Counted from the first letter of the stretch, positions 1 to 8,340 are shown. The stretch: DNA of 64,000 nt from Sporosarcina sp. 6E9 (GCF_017921835.1 NZ_JAGEMN010000001.1:179874-243873), one strand, 5' to 3'. Notes: generated by a model from the letters alone, not told the origin. Numbers and translations are program-made.

Positions 1-19
1 GAAAATCAGTTTGACAGTG

Positions 20-926
20 ATGAATAGAACGTTTTCTAGCCAATCTAAAAAACAACTTCTTATAAATATGCTTTAATTCGTGCGCTATTAGAATCACTAT
101 ACCAAGTCGATATGAATTTAAGAATTTCATTTGAAATAATAGCTACATCATTCTCCAAGCTTTATTGGAATTTAATAATAAAACATCAGTATACACAGGG
201 GAAAAATGCACGAATTCACACAATTTTATCGGATATCCAACTTCAACATCAGTTGCCAAGCGAAATACCCTATGATAGCTTATCAGATTTGATCAAAAAC
301 CAAGTTCACTCAGAGATACAAAATGCGATTATTAATAAGTATGTACTAGGCGCATTATATAAAGATACAGACGGTTTAATATATGGGTTCAATAAAAGGG
401 ATAAAATACTACAATTCAATCCTTCGGCGTATAAGTTTTTACTTAAATTTCAAGAAGTGTTTTTAGGCTGAATAACTACGAGTTAACAAAATTCATTCAA
501 TCACGAAATGAATTCCATTCCAGTGAAGTGATTATCAATCACATAGAAAACATCACAAAACGAGAACCATTAATAGAGTACCGCGAGCTATTACTGACAT
601 ATTCAGAACCTCGTTGTTTTTATACGAATGCCAAGTTAGTAGAGGGAAAGGGAAGGATAGTCGTGGATCATTTTATTCCGTGGAGTTTTGTTCATAGTGA
701 CAACCTCTGGAATTTCGTTTTGACGACACCTTCTTTAAATAGCAGGAAAGGCAGCAAACTCCCATCAAATGAATATATCAATAAATTGTTCCAACGAAAC
801 GAGTTGTTAACAAACGTGAAGGATCAAAACGTACGTGAAGAGTTTGCGAAGTATAAAGAAAGCACGGTTGAGAAGCTGTATGGCTACGCTGAAATAAATG
901 GATTCCAAACTGGTTGGAATCCATGA
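20..926 (+). pseudogene. HNH endonuclease, copy 1, frameshifted
   Basis: This is a decayed HNH nuclease gene. The N-terminal part reads from ATG 20 (MNRTFSSQSKK) and continues in another frame from about 57 (TSYKYALIRALLESLYQVD). One extra A in the A run near 47-52 would join them. A second single-base loss near 460 puts a stop at 469-471; in copy 2 the same place reads gtgctttttag and stays open. The C-terminal part (528-926) carries the nuclease core: RCFYTNAKL, VDHFIPWSF and, after about 12 residues, a conserved Asn and Lys (LNSRKGSKLP), as in HNH families. The repaired protein would be about 300 residues. Substrate is unknown. The homopolymer indel could be an assembly error, but copies 2 and 3 are also broken, so true decay is likelier. 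Confidence 0.75.
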
Positions 927-1044
927 TTTAATTTCAGGGCGCATGTATGTCACCACCAGAAATTATTTACCTCTTATAATTTGATGATATAAATTAGAGG
1001 ATTTACTCCATTTATGCCGAATTATGTCATATGGGGGTGGTTGT

Positions 1045-1257
1045 GTGGATACAATTACAGAAGCATTAACTGAAGGACTAAATAATGCAGCAACGCAGTT
1101 TATTAGTCTGGCTTTAATCATTGGTGGTGCTTATATTATTGCTTACTTACTGTTAAGTTTTATAAGGGTGCCCAAAGAAATCAAGAATATATTATCATCG
1201 ATAATCACTGCAATAGCGGGGTATTTTGCTTACATAGAAATATTTTTAACAGTGTAA
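1045..1257 (+). CDS. small two-helix membrane protein
   Basis: A 70-residue hypothetical membrane protein. I start it at GTG 1045 because GGGGGTGG (1033-1040) sits just upstream; an ATG at 1024 in the same frame would add seven residues but has no ribosome site. Two hydrophobic segments are visible (FISLALIIGGAYIIAYLLLSF and IITAIAGYFAYIEIFLTV) with a short basic loop RVPKEIKN between them. No family is recognised. It lies 170 bases before the GTPase gene on the same strand and could be a membrane partner for it, but nothing in the sequence proves that. Confidence 0.55.
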   Translation: MDTITEALTEGLNNAATQFISLALIIGGAYIIAYLLLSFIRVPKEIKNILSSIITAIAGYFAYIEIFLTV

Positions 1258-1425
1258 GTGTCATATATAGGGGAACGGTATTATATTTGATGATAGGTTT
1301 TAGTGGGCGTATCAGGGATGGATTTTTAGATTTGTACTTCTAGGCACCTCAGCTTTGCAGACGAGAGCAAAGTATGGATCCTTGTGATAATCGAAGAAGA
1401 ACAGCACTTGAGGGAGCGTGTGTAA

Positions 1426-2421
1426 ATGGAAAAACGTGACTTTATTTCAGATGAAGAGTTCGATCGGGTTTTTGATGAGCAGACAGAAGAAATTAATGAG
1501 CAATTAGAGCGTGAAATTTTAATAGCCATGATTGGTGATGTAAATGCGGGGAAATCATCTACAATTAACCGCTTGATGGGCAAGGAGGTTGCCCTAGTCG
1601 GCGCAAAGCCTGGAGAAACAAAGGACGTCAAGAAATATATTTATAAAGATCAAATTGTATTTGTCGATACACCGGGATTGGATGATATTCAAAGTGAGCA
1701 CTCAGCGGAGACCATGGAGTTTTATAAAAAAGCAGATATTGTTTTATTTTTCTTAAATGCAGCCGGAACGGTTTTATCTGAAACGGAGTTAGCTTCTTTC
1801 AAGAAAATTGCTAAAAACAATAAATCAATCATCTTTGTTTTGAATAAAATTGATGCAGCAGAGGATATTGAGGGTTTAGTGAAGTATATACAAGATCATA
1901 CGAATTACGATTACCCAGTGGCGCCCATATCATCCAAAACCGGTGAAAACTTTGGGATGTTGCAAGATGAAGTTTTAAAATTATTGGAGATTGTAGGAAA
2001 AGATATCCAAATGGGAAAGCATATGGCGGATAAATCCCGCACAGCTAATAAGTGGATTTTGGCGGCGGGAGGGTCGGCGGCTTCGATTGGCGCAATACCA
2101 ATACCAGGAGCTGATTTTGTTCCGTTAACCGCATTGCAAGTTGGCCTTATGTTACGCTTGTCCACATTGTATGGTAAGCCTATTTCCAAAGATAATGCGA
2201 AAGAGTTAATTCTCGCAACAATTACTGGGAATGTAGGGAAAACTATTTTCCGACAAATTGTAAAGTTTGTACCCGGGGCTGGGACGGTTGCGGGCGCAAG
2301 TGTTGCAGGTGGAATGACACTCGCACTGGGCTATGCAGTTAGGTATGCTCATGAAAATAACATCGAGCTGACTTCAGCAACACTGGACCCGATTTATAAG
2401 ATGTTTTTGAATAAAAAGTAG
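1426..2421 (+). CDS. Era/YcjF-type GTPase with C-terminal DUF697-like domain
   Basis: A 331-residue GTP-binding protein. After an acidic, helical N-terminus the G domain shows G1 at residues 37-45 (GDVNAGKSS), G3 DTPGL at 81-85, G4 NKID at 140-143 and a G5-like SSKTG near 170. The C-terminal third is hydrophobic and glycine-rich (IPIPGADFVPLTALQVG) and resembles DUF697/YcjF domains, which usually associate with membranes. In related proteins the role is stress or envelope linked but poorly defined. ATG 1426 follows GAGGGAG. Just upstream, 1339-1425 reads as an open stretch ending VIIEEEQHLRERV and overlapping the start region, possibly the tail of a decayed upstream gene. Confidence 0.85.
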   Translation: MEKRDFISDEEFDRVFDEQTEEINEQLEREILIAMIGDVNAGKSSTINRLMGKEVALVGAKPGETKDVKKYIYKDQIVFVDTPGLDDIQSEHSAETMEFYKKADIVLFFLNAAGTVLSETELASFKKIAKNNKSIIFVLNKIDAAEDIEGLVKYIQDHTNYDYPVAPISSKTGENFGMLQDEVLKLLEIVGKDIQMGKHMADKSRTANKWILAAGGSAASIGAIPIPGADFVPLTALQVGLMLRLSTLYGKPISKDNAKELILATITGNVGKTIFRQIVKFVPGAGTVAGASVAGGMTLALGYAVRYAHENNIELTSATLDPIYKMFLNKK

Positions 2422-2521
2422 GAAGCTAGATTGCCAACTAATCAAGTTTTTAGCTTTAAGAATATTTGGTTACCTCTGAAATTGAGGTATCTTCCATTAT
2501 TTAATGATTGAAAGAAGAAAA

Positions 2522-2556
2522 AACCGTTACCCCAGAAGGGTTTGACGGTTTTTTAT
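2522..2556. terminator. bidirectional terminator after the GTPase gene
   Basis: AAAAAACCGT and ACGGTTTTTT form the stem around CCCCAGAAGGGTTTG. T runs on both sides fit the GTPase gene and, on the minus strand, the LPXTG relic. Confidence 0.75.
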
Positions 2557-2586
2557 ACTCAAAATACACCTTAGTGAAAGGTTAGT

Positions 2587-3545
2587 TTATGCTGCTTTTT
2601 TTCTTTTACCTAAAGATAATGTTGCAATACCGATAAGTGTAAGCATAAATCCAATAAGCAAGATCGAATAAAAAGATGTTGCTGTTTTAGGCAGTTTTGT
2701 TGATCCGCCAGTTGTTTTCTTCGTATCGGTTAAAACGATTAATTTTTTTCATCATCCCCTGTCTTTTTCACAACAACGTCAGTTTTTTTCGGATCTGTCG
2801 TTTTTTCTGGATCAACCGGTTCAATGGGATATATATATATATAGGCTCAACAGGTTCCTGAGGCTTCTTATCAAATGGCATTTACTTGTAAGCGAAGATT
2901 AATTCGCCAATTAGGAATATACCATCTACCCCGCTGCCAATATCATAATGGAAATAAACAACACCATTATCTACACCATAATTAGTAACTGGTAAGCTTG
3001 GTTCATACCTTTAAACAATTCATCCTTCGGTAGTTTTAAAGATGCGATTTCATTCGATGTAATCTCCACTCGTACAGTTTGAAAGTCTGCTGTATCCGCA
3101 TAATCAACCTTTATCGCACCAATCCAGGCTGAAGGATTACTAATTTGATGGGAAGGCGTTAATTCTACATCAGGCCCGGCAAGGACTTGGGAAACATTTA
3201 AACAATTGGACCACTACTACCTACAATATATGGAAGATCCAATTCCGCGCGAATATAAACTGTTTTTTTTAAGCCTGGAACAAATACACCCGGTTCTTCT
3301 GGATTAGTTGGCTCAGTTGGTTCTGCCACATCACCATCTCCTGGTTTTTCTGGCTTGGTCACTTCATCCAAAACAATGATAGTAATTTCTCCATCATCTT
3401 ATTGGGCTTATTAATTGGAACAAAATAATTTAGTTCCCCACTGGTATAGAAGTACAAGATGAACAGAAAGGTAAGAGATTAATGAAACGCAGTGCCATAA
3501 GAGGAAATGTATTCAACTAAAATTCCTTCAATTTCCGCCAACCTT
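2587..3545 (-). pseudogene. LPXTG cell-wall surface protein, multiply frameshifted
   Basis: On the minus strand this region spells the end of a sortase-anchored protein: LPKTAT, then a membrane segment (ILLIGFMLTLIGIATLSLG) and the basic tail KRKKAA before the stop at 2587-2589. Upstream come a Pro/Glu/Lys spacer (EPVDPEKTTDPKKTD), then VDNGVVYFHYDIGSGVDG, then GPDVELTPSHQISNPSAWIG, then a second Pro/Glu spacer (EPTEPTNPEEPG), all in different frames broken by stops. At least four frame changes are needed to read it through. An AT repeat (tatatatatat, near 2831-2841) sits in one spacer. The protein would have been anchored to peptidoglycan as an adhesin or surface-layer type protein. It is clearly dead. 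Confidence 0.75.
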
Positions 3546-3555
3546 CTACCTTTAG

Positions 3556-3593
3556 TTGCAGGAGTATGGTAAAATGGTAGTATAATTTACCAT
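3556..3593 (+). promoter_or_regulatory. promoter with overlapping inverted repeat, upstream of helicase-S24 gene
   Basis: TTGCAG (3556-3561) and TATAAT (3581-3586) are 19 bases apart. The inverted repeat ATGGTAAA (3566-3573) / TTTACCAT (3586-3593) covers the spacer and the -10 element, which is a classic repressor-operator placement. It does not match the Bacillus LexA box. Confidence 0.45.
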
Positions 3594-3698
3594 CTTCGTA
3601 ATATTGTAGTAGATTCCACTTTTTAGAAGATACGGAAGATTTATTCGCAGGTAAGGGGATATACATCTTACTAGGTATTGATTGAGGTGAATAGGCAG

Positions 3699-6125
3699 AT
3701 GAGATTGAACGTTGAACAACAAAGAATTGTAGAAGTAGAGCCTACAGGGCATATGTTGGTAAAGGGCGTAGCTGGATCGGGAAAAACGAGTGTAGCGATT
3801 CGCCGCATTCAATTTTTACGTGACAATTATTGTCCAGAAGAAGATGATAATATATTACTAGTTACTTTCAATAAGACATTAATCAAGTATATTCAACATC
3901 AATATGAAGAGTTAGAAAATCATGAGATGAATCATCAACAAGGTTTGTTACGCCATAATATTCAAGCAGATATTAGGACAGTAGATCAACTCATGTACCG
4001 TTATTTTATTAGTTATCAAAAACGACATAATGTTACCTATAAGATTGTAAGTGCTCCGGAAGCGAGAAAAGTTTTGCAACAATCAATTTTAAAGGTGAAA
4101 CCATACTACGGGAATGTTAAATTATTGTCTCTTAAGAATAGTAATTTTTTGATGGATGAACTTGACTGGATAAAAGCGTGTAATATTCCTGATTTAGAAA
4201 CCTATCAGGAAATAGACCGAATTGGCCGTGCCAATGGTGGGGAAGGAAATCCGCAAAAACTATCTAAGAACTCTAAAACAAGGGAAGCCATTTATCGTTT
4301 AATGGAAACTTATGACAAGTATTTGCTGCATAAAGGGTTTGTAGACTTCAAAACGATGAATAAGCTAGCTTTACAAGAAGCGGAAAAGAAAGTGTTTCGC
4401 CCCTACACACATATACTCATTGATGAAAGTCAGGATTTGTCTAAAGTACAATTGAAATTTTTAACGTTACTTCATGCTGATAAATCTTATGCATCAATTA
4501 TGTTTGTAGCGGATAACACACAAAGTATTTATTCCCAGTCGTGGCTAGGAAAAGGACGACCTTACACAACGATTGGTTATGATATGAGTGGAAAAGCACG
4601 AACTTTATCAAAGAATTACCGAACAACAACAGAAATTTCCAAAGTGGCCTATAACTTAATCGAAAATGATGTACACATTAAAGGAAATGTGGATTTTGTA
4701 CAACCTTCTTTAATCGATCGACATGGACATCCACCAATTTATCGCATATTTCCAAATCAAAAGAAACAAGCTGAATTTATTATAGATCAAATAAAAAAAC
4801 TGCAAAATGATTATCAGCTTCGTGATATTTGTATCATCGCGACACGTCATAATTTGATAGACAATGTAAAAGGTCAATTTGAACAAGCACAAACTTGTGA
4901 CAGACTGGCGGAAAGTAATCCAAACTTTGCTGGAGACTCAGTGAAGTTAACGACGATGCATTCTATTAAAGGACTAGAGTTTAAGGTGATTTTTCTGATT
5001 CACTTGGACAATCAAGTAATTCCAAATCAGATGTTTGGCATGGAAGATGATGATACAACTGATACGGAGGAAAGACAATTATTGTATGTCGGAATGACAA
5101 GGGCGAATGAGCTACTTTACATGTCATCAGTTGGCAAACCTTCATACTTTATGAATGAAATCAATCCAACATATATGCGTTTTGGAAAAGATCTAGCATT
5201 ACACGCCTATCAATCAATTCCTATACCAGATTATCAGTTAACGAATCAAATTGTAGATTTAAATGCAAGAGAAGAAAAGGTACGTCAATGGATGCTTCGG
5301 GAGTTAGTAGATACATACGGCTATCCACTCGATTTAATAACACTTGAATATCCAGTACAACAGTTTTCCAAACGGGGTTACGTCGATATCGCCATTTCGA
5401 TTGAATCAAATGACAAAAGAGTTCCATATTGTTTTATAGAAGTAAAAGCATTTGCTAGTGGGATTGAAATAGGATTTGACCAGCTACAATCTTATATGTC
5501 TGCAAATCAAGATGTCCACTACGGTGTTGTGACAGATGGCGTAGAAATCAAAATCATTAATCGTAATGGCGAGGAAATAACGGATATCCCTGCTTGTCAG
5601 CCACAATTTTTACCAAGTACTAAACATACCCGAATCTATAAAAACCTACGTAACCGCAACGCATATCAATATGTTCAAGAAGTGGATTATGAAAAGGATA
5701 TTGATATTATCGATTCAATGACAGGGTTAACCATAGGTTGTGATGTTGATCATGCGGTACCGTTAATTGGCAATGTAGCAGCTGGTATTCCGACAACAGC
5801 CATTCAAGATTTTGAGGATTCTATTCTACTTCCAAGAGAATGGATGATAGACCCCAATCATACATATGCACTTCGCGTAACTGGCGATAGTATGATAGAT
5901 GCGGATATTGACAAGGGAGATATCGTTATTGTGCATAAACAAGAAGCGGCAGATAATGGCGATATTGTCATCGCGGTTATTGATCAGGAAGCAACTATGA
6001 AAGAATTCATGTTAATGGGCGGAACGGTTTTACTAATTTCTAAAAATAAAAGTTACGAGCCAATCCAAATGAATTCAGAAGATGTGATGATTAACGGTAA
6101 AGTGATTGGTGTATTGAAACAGTGA
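3699..6125 (+). CDS. UvrD-type helicase fused to PD-(D/E)XK-like segment and LexA-like S24 self-protease
   Basis: An 808-residue three-part protein. Start ATG 3699 follows GAGGTGA by 8 bases; a TTG at 3678 is possible but worse placed. Helicase superfamily 1 motifs: Walker A GVAGSGKT (23-30), DESQD near 241, LSKNYRTT near 305, HSIKGLEF near 420, LLYVGMTRA near 463. Residues about 555-600 hold GYVDIAI then YCFIEVKA, the D...ExK pattern of restriction-like nucleases (HSDR_N type). The C-terminal 120 residues match the LexA/UmuD S24 fold: cleavage site VAAG (Ala695-Gly696), Ser731 in TGDSMIDA, Lys768 in EATMK. The Gly-to-Ser gap of 35 and Ser-to-Lys gap of 37 are those of LexA (34 and 37 in E. 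coli). No DNA-binding helix-turn-helix is present. I infer a DNA-damage or phage-response enzyme that may cleave itself. Confidence 0.85.
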   Translation: MRLNVEQQRIVEVEPTGHMLVKGVAGSGKTSVAIRRIQFLRDNYCPEEDDNILLVTFNKTLIKYIQHQYEELENHEMNHQQGLLRHNIQADIRTVDQLMYRYFISYQKRHNVTYKIVSAPEARKVLQQSILKVKPYYGNVKLLSLKNSNFLMDELDWIKACNIPDLETYQEIDRIGRANGGEGNPQKLSKNSKTREAIYRLMETYDKYLLHKGFVDFKTMNKLALQEAEKKVFRPYTHILIDESQDLSKVQLKFLTLLHADKSYASIMFVADNTQSIYSQSWLGKGRPYTTIGYDMSGKARTLSKNYRTTTEISKVAYNLIENDVHIKGNVDFVQPSLIDRHGHPPIYRIFPNQKKQAEFIIDQIKKLQNDYQLRDICIIATRHNLIDNVKGQFEQAQTCDRLAESNPNFAGDSVKLTTMHSIKGLEFKVIFLIHLDNQVIPNQMFGMEDDDTTDTEERQLLYVGMTRANELLYMSSVGKPSYFMNEINPTYMRFGKDLALHAYQSIPIPDYQLTNQIVDLNAREEKVRQWMLRELVDTYGYPLDLITLEYPVQQFSKRGYVDIAISIESNDKRVPYCFIEVKAFASGIEIGFDQLQSYMSANQDVHYGVVTDGVEIKIINRNGEEITDIPACQPQFLPSTKHTRIYKNLRNRNAYQYVQEVDYEKDIDIIDSMTGLTIGCDVDHAVPLIGNVAAGIPTTAIQDFEDSILLPREWMIDPNHTYALRVTGDSMIDADIDKGDIVIVHKQEAADNGDIVIAVIDQEATMKEFMLMGGTVLLISKNKSYEPIQMNSEDVMINGKVIGVLKQ

Positions 6126-6139
6126 AATGATTTAATTTT

Positions 6140-6205
6140 TAGGTACCTGTGTGAGAGACTATTCAGTTTCAGTTTCTGAACTACAATGGCATAAAATGGG
6201 GGATC
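6140..6205 (+). repeat. MITE fragment, left half
   Basis: AGGTACCTGTG then ACTATTCAG and CTACAATGGCATAAAATG match the left half of the complete element at 58819-58966. The match stops near 6200; the corresponding right half appears at 7019-7056. Confidence 0.6.
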
Positions 6206-6212
6206 TACTATA

Positions 6213-6300
6213 TAATTAACTGCCCCCTGTCAAGTAGACAGTGGAAATAATAAAATAATTCTAGGCGGCTTCAGCTCTATATTCTATTCTATAGGGCTAG
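6213..6300 (-). mobile_element. IS3-family insertion sequence relic (transposase C-terminus and end)
   Basis: On the minus strand the stretch reads PYRIEYRAEAA followed by a stop, which resembles the usual C-terminal tail of IS3/IS150-type transposases (SPxxYR). It is followed by a terminal-repeat-like sequence near 6215-6235 (CTGTCTACTTGACAG read on the minus strand). The rest of the element is gone. This is a short relic, so family assignment is tentative. Confidence 0.45.
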
Positions 6301-6449
6301 TCAATGATTACTATTTACTTTTAACTGAATCAAACATAGCATTTCCAGTTGTTGAAACCTCTTTTCTAGGGGAATCTTCTATGTTAAACCTTATTACCAA
6401 TATATAATAAACCATAAAGCATAAACAATAAATAAGGACGTGATATAAA

Positions 6450-6875
6450 GTGAACTATCAACCTCTTAATTATGATGAAGCATGGAGAAATTTCGTTTTT
6501 TTAGATGATATTAGGATTAAATATGAAAGAAAAACAGGGGAACTCTTAAGGAATAAAACTTTTGAATGTGATGTTATGCTCATGAAGAAAAATAAAGGAA
6601 ATTTTGGCTTGTCAAATATGGATGTTAATTTTGTACGTAATACAAATTATTCGAATAGTCGAGCCAAATGTGATTGGTACAGCATAGGCACTGACTGGGA
6701 TGAATATATACCCCGGAGTCAACCATATAAAAAGTTGTTGTATAAGTCTTATGACACTGATTATTGCAAAATTACATTGGATGAGGGCGTTCTAAAAATA
6801 TATGCTACAAATGGTATAATAATATGTATTTCTTTTCCTAATCAACTTTTGGAATATGTAATTGATACAATTTAA
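6450..6875 (+). CDS. hypothetical protein, 141 residues
   Basis: An intact reading frame starting with GTG 6450 behind AAGGACGTGAT (6433-6443). The product is soluble, rich in aromatic and charged residues (KCDWYSIGTDWDEYIPRSQPYKK), with no signal peptide, membrane segment or motif I recognise. It is flanked by an IS relic and by two halves of a MITE, so it sits in a stretch that looks inserted. Proteins of this size and character are often immunity or phage-related, but this is only a guess. Confidence 0.55.
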   Translation: MNYQPLNYDEAWRNFVFLDDIRIKYERKTGELLRNKTFECDVMLMKKNKGNFGLSNMDVNFVRNTNYSNSRAKCDWYSIGTDWDEYIPRSQPYKKLLYKSYDTDYCKITLDEGVLKIYATNGIIICISFPNQLLEYVIDTI

Positions 6876-7018
6876 GGGCAATTGCAACGATAAGTATTCA
6901 TCCAGGAGTTTTCTTTAAACTAGGGATATATTTTACGGTAATTGCCCAAATGTTTTGATGGTGGATAACAATTGACTATTGGAAGGTAAACGACAAACCT
7001 TTAACAATTATCCGAAAA

Positions 7019-7056
7019 TGATGACTATTCTTGATTGTACTTGGCACAGGTACCTT
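7019..7056 (+). repeat. MITE fragment, right half
   Basis: GATTGTACTTGGCACAGGTACCT matches the right end of the complete element (AATTGTGCCTTGCACAGGTACCT at 58944-58966). With the left half at 6140 it may be one MITE split by about 0.8 kb. Confidence 0.55.
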
Positions 7057-7176
7057 TCACTTAAAAAATCGAAATGCTAGATATGTAAATGACTTTTAGA
7101 ACGTATGTGTGGCATGATGGAAGAGTAATGGAGTAGGTAACTCAAGGGTGGTCGGCTCACTCCTCTTTTAAAGGGG

Positions 7177-7281
7177 GTGAAGCCAATATCAGTATTTGAA
7201 ACATTAATGTTCGCAGTAACTTTCGCGGCATCAAAGGATTGCAGTCTAAGTGCGCGACGTCCTGTCGCAACGACTGCATAA
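7177..7281 (+). pseudogene. holin-like type I toxin, disrupted
   Basis: Behind AAAGGGGGTGAAG lies ISVFETLMFAVTFA, the hallmark beginning of TxpA/holin-like type I toxins, whose short helix normally continues with a phrase like LIVAIL and a lysine tail. Here the helix is cut after TFA and replaced by an unrelated GC-richer tail (SKDCSLSARRPVATTA). The usual ATG before the Ser codon reads ATA, leaving only GTG 7177. Both points suggest an inactive toxin. The GC-rich part (about 7232-7305) looks like an inserted repeat. Confidence 0.55.
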
Positions 7282-7321
7282 CGCGCTTCCTGCGGGCCTC
7301 AATATTGTCATTTAACCATAA

Positions 7322-7458
7322 AAATAACCCATCCTTGAGTTAATGGCTCGGATGGGTTATGCCTAATCTGATTGCCGATCCCCTTTTGGGGAACCGCTAT
7401 TAAACTTAGTCGTTCGATGCACTAACATCGGGCGACCTTTTTATTCTATTCAATCTAT
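7322..7458 (-). ncRNA. putative antisense antitoxin RNA (RatA-like role)
   Basis: The minus strand has a good sigma-A promoter, TTGTGA (7493-7488) and TATGAT (7470-7465) with a 17-base spacer, and a terminator hairpin AACCCATCC/GGATGGGTT at 7326-7358 followed by a T-rich stretch. The predicted RNA of about 135 bases overlaps the 3' untranslated region of the toxin message, the usual layout of TxpA/RatA-type systems. Ends are predicted from motifs only. Confidence 0.55.
7408..7444 (+). terminator. terminator of the toxin message
   Basis: GTCG and CGATG pair with CATCG and CGAC around cactaa, followed by CTTTTTAT. It lies inside the region covered by the antisense RNA. Confidence 0.6.
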
Positions 7459-7519
7459 ATTGTTATCATACGTTTTAATTGTTTTGTTCACAACCACTTT
7501 ATCTTATTGCCTTGTGACA

Positions 7520-7800
7520 TTACTCAAGTTTAGTGTTTGGTACCTGTTCAAGAAAGTATTCAATTAATTCACTACTATTGCATGAAACGAGCAATGGGAT
7601 ATCGACAAAACAGTACTTTTTCGTTTCAATGATTTCCAACATACGCCCATGATTAAAATCTACCCCGACGTTCATATCATTCATGACAATTCATCAATCG
7701 AAGAATACTGGTATAGTCGACATCCCATAAATTAAATGAATAGAACAAATCAATTCATCTTTGATTTCATCGTTAAATACATATAATATATACTATTGTA
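7520..7800 (-). pseudogene. unknown gene relic containing MITE-like sequence
   Basis: On the minus strand 7520-7684 encodes MNDMNVGVDFNHGRMLEII and on to YFLEQVPNTKLE before a stop. Further upstream (about 7710-7790) a different frame reads EIKDELICSIHLIYGMSTIP. A frameshift between them points to a decayed gene. The part at 7537-7635 is also clearly similar to the left half of the window's MITE, so the repeat has contributed coding sequence or has fallen into the gene. The product is not recognised. Confidence 0.4.
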
Positions 7801-7865
7801 GTACTAATATTTGCAGAAGAAGTATGAACTAGCATAATGATTAAATGTTATATTGGAGGTTTATT

Positions 7866-8129
7866 ATGAATTATAGAATTTTTAACAAACAAGTATTTGA
7901 ACAAGCACAGCTACGTTCGGTTTCAAATGTAGCGTTCACCGAGGAAGAACTTCAAACCGGCATGAAGTTAGCGGTGTCTAAGGAGGATAATACCTTAGCA
8001 TTGTATTTAGTCGATGTAAACGGTCAGAAGAAATTCGAAGTTCGTTGGGATGATTCGACAGAGCTTTTCGTTGGTTGGAATTCCGCTTGGGAAAACTTCA
8101 CTTGGTGTTTAGACATCGTGGGAAACTAA
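7866..8129 (+). CDS. hypothetical protein, 87 residues
   Basis: Start ATG 7866 behind GGAGG (7856-7860). The small soluble protein has an acidic, beta-rich look (LALYLVDVNGQKKFEVRWDD; WENFTWCLDIVGN). No known motif. Immediately downstream (8155-8292) a second open stretch without a start codon reads AGWHGGYRAQTHRYNQKLSS and ends TVKPATSDLCLNYN; it is probably the relic of a neighbouring gene. Both lie between decayed HNH copies, in a region rich in gene relics, so immunity or accessory function is possible but unproven. Confidence 0.55.
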   Translation: MNYRIFNKQVFEQAQLRSVSNVAFTEEELQTGMKLAVSKEDNTLALYLVDVNGQKKFEVRWDDSTELFVGWNSAWENFTWCLDIVGN

Positions 8130-8154
8130 TATAATTCTATAAATTTTTTTCTGA

Positions 8155-8292
8155 TTTGCCGGGTGGCATGGTGGATATCGTGCACAGACACATCGTTATA
8201 ATCAAAAACTCTCATCTGGTTTGTATGATGGGGGTTATTTGACGTTTACCGTTAAACCAGCGACATCAGACCTGTGTTTGAATTATAATTAA
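8155..8292 (+). pseudogene. gene fragment without start
   Basis: The frame reads FAGWHGGYRAQTHRYNQ and continues to SGLYDGGYLTFTVKPA before the stop at 8290-8292. A stop codon (8152-8154) precedes it and there is no ATG, so it is a truncated relic. Codon use looks coding. Product unknown. Confidence 0.4.
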
Positions 8293-8340
8293 TAACGAAT
8301 CTGACGAAAAACATATCGGTATGTGCTTCAAATAGCTGGT

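Noticed and set aside
1326..1631. Minus-strand open frame of 101 codons over the GTPase start
   Set aside because: Serine-rich shadow of the GTPase P-loop region with no ribosome site.
3703..3716. GAACGTTGAAC near the helicase start as a LexA box
   Set aside because: The spacing does not fit GAACN4GTTC and the bases are codons for the N-terminus (LNVEQQ).
3552..3812. Minus-strand open frame of 86 codons over the start of the helicase gene
   Set aside because: It lies over the promoter and Walker A region of a clearly coding gene, has no ribosome site and no protein-like composition.
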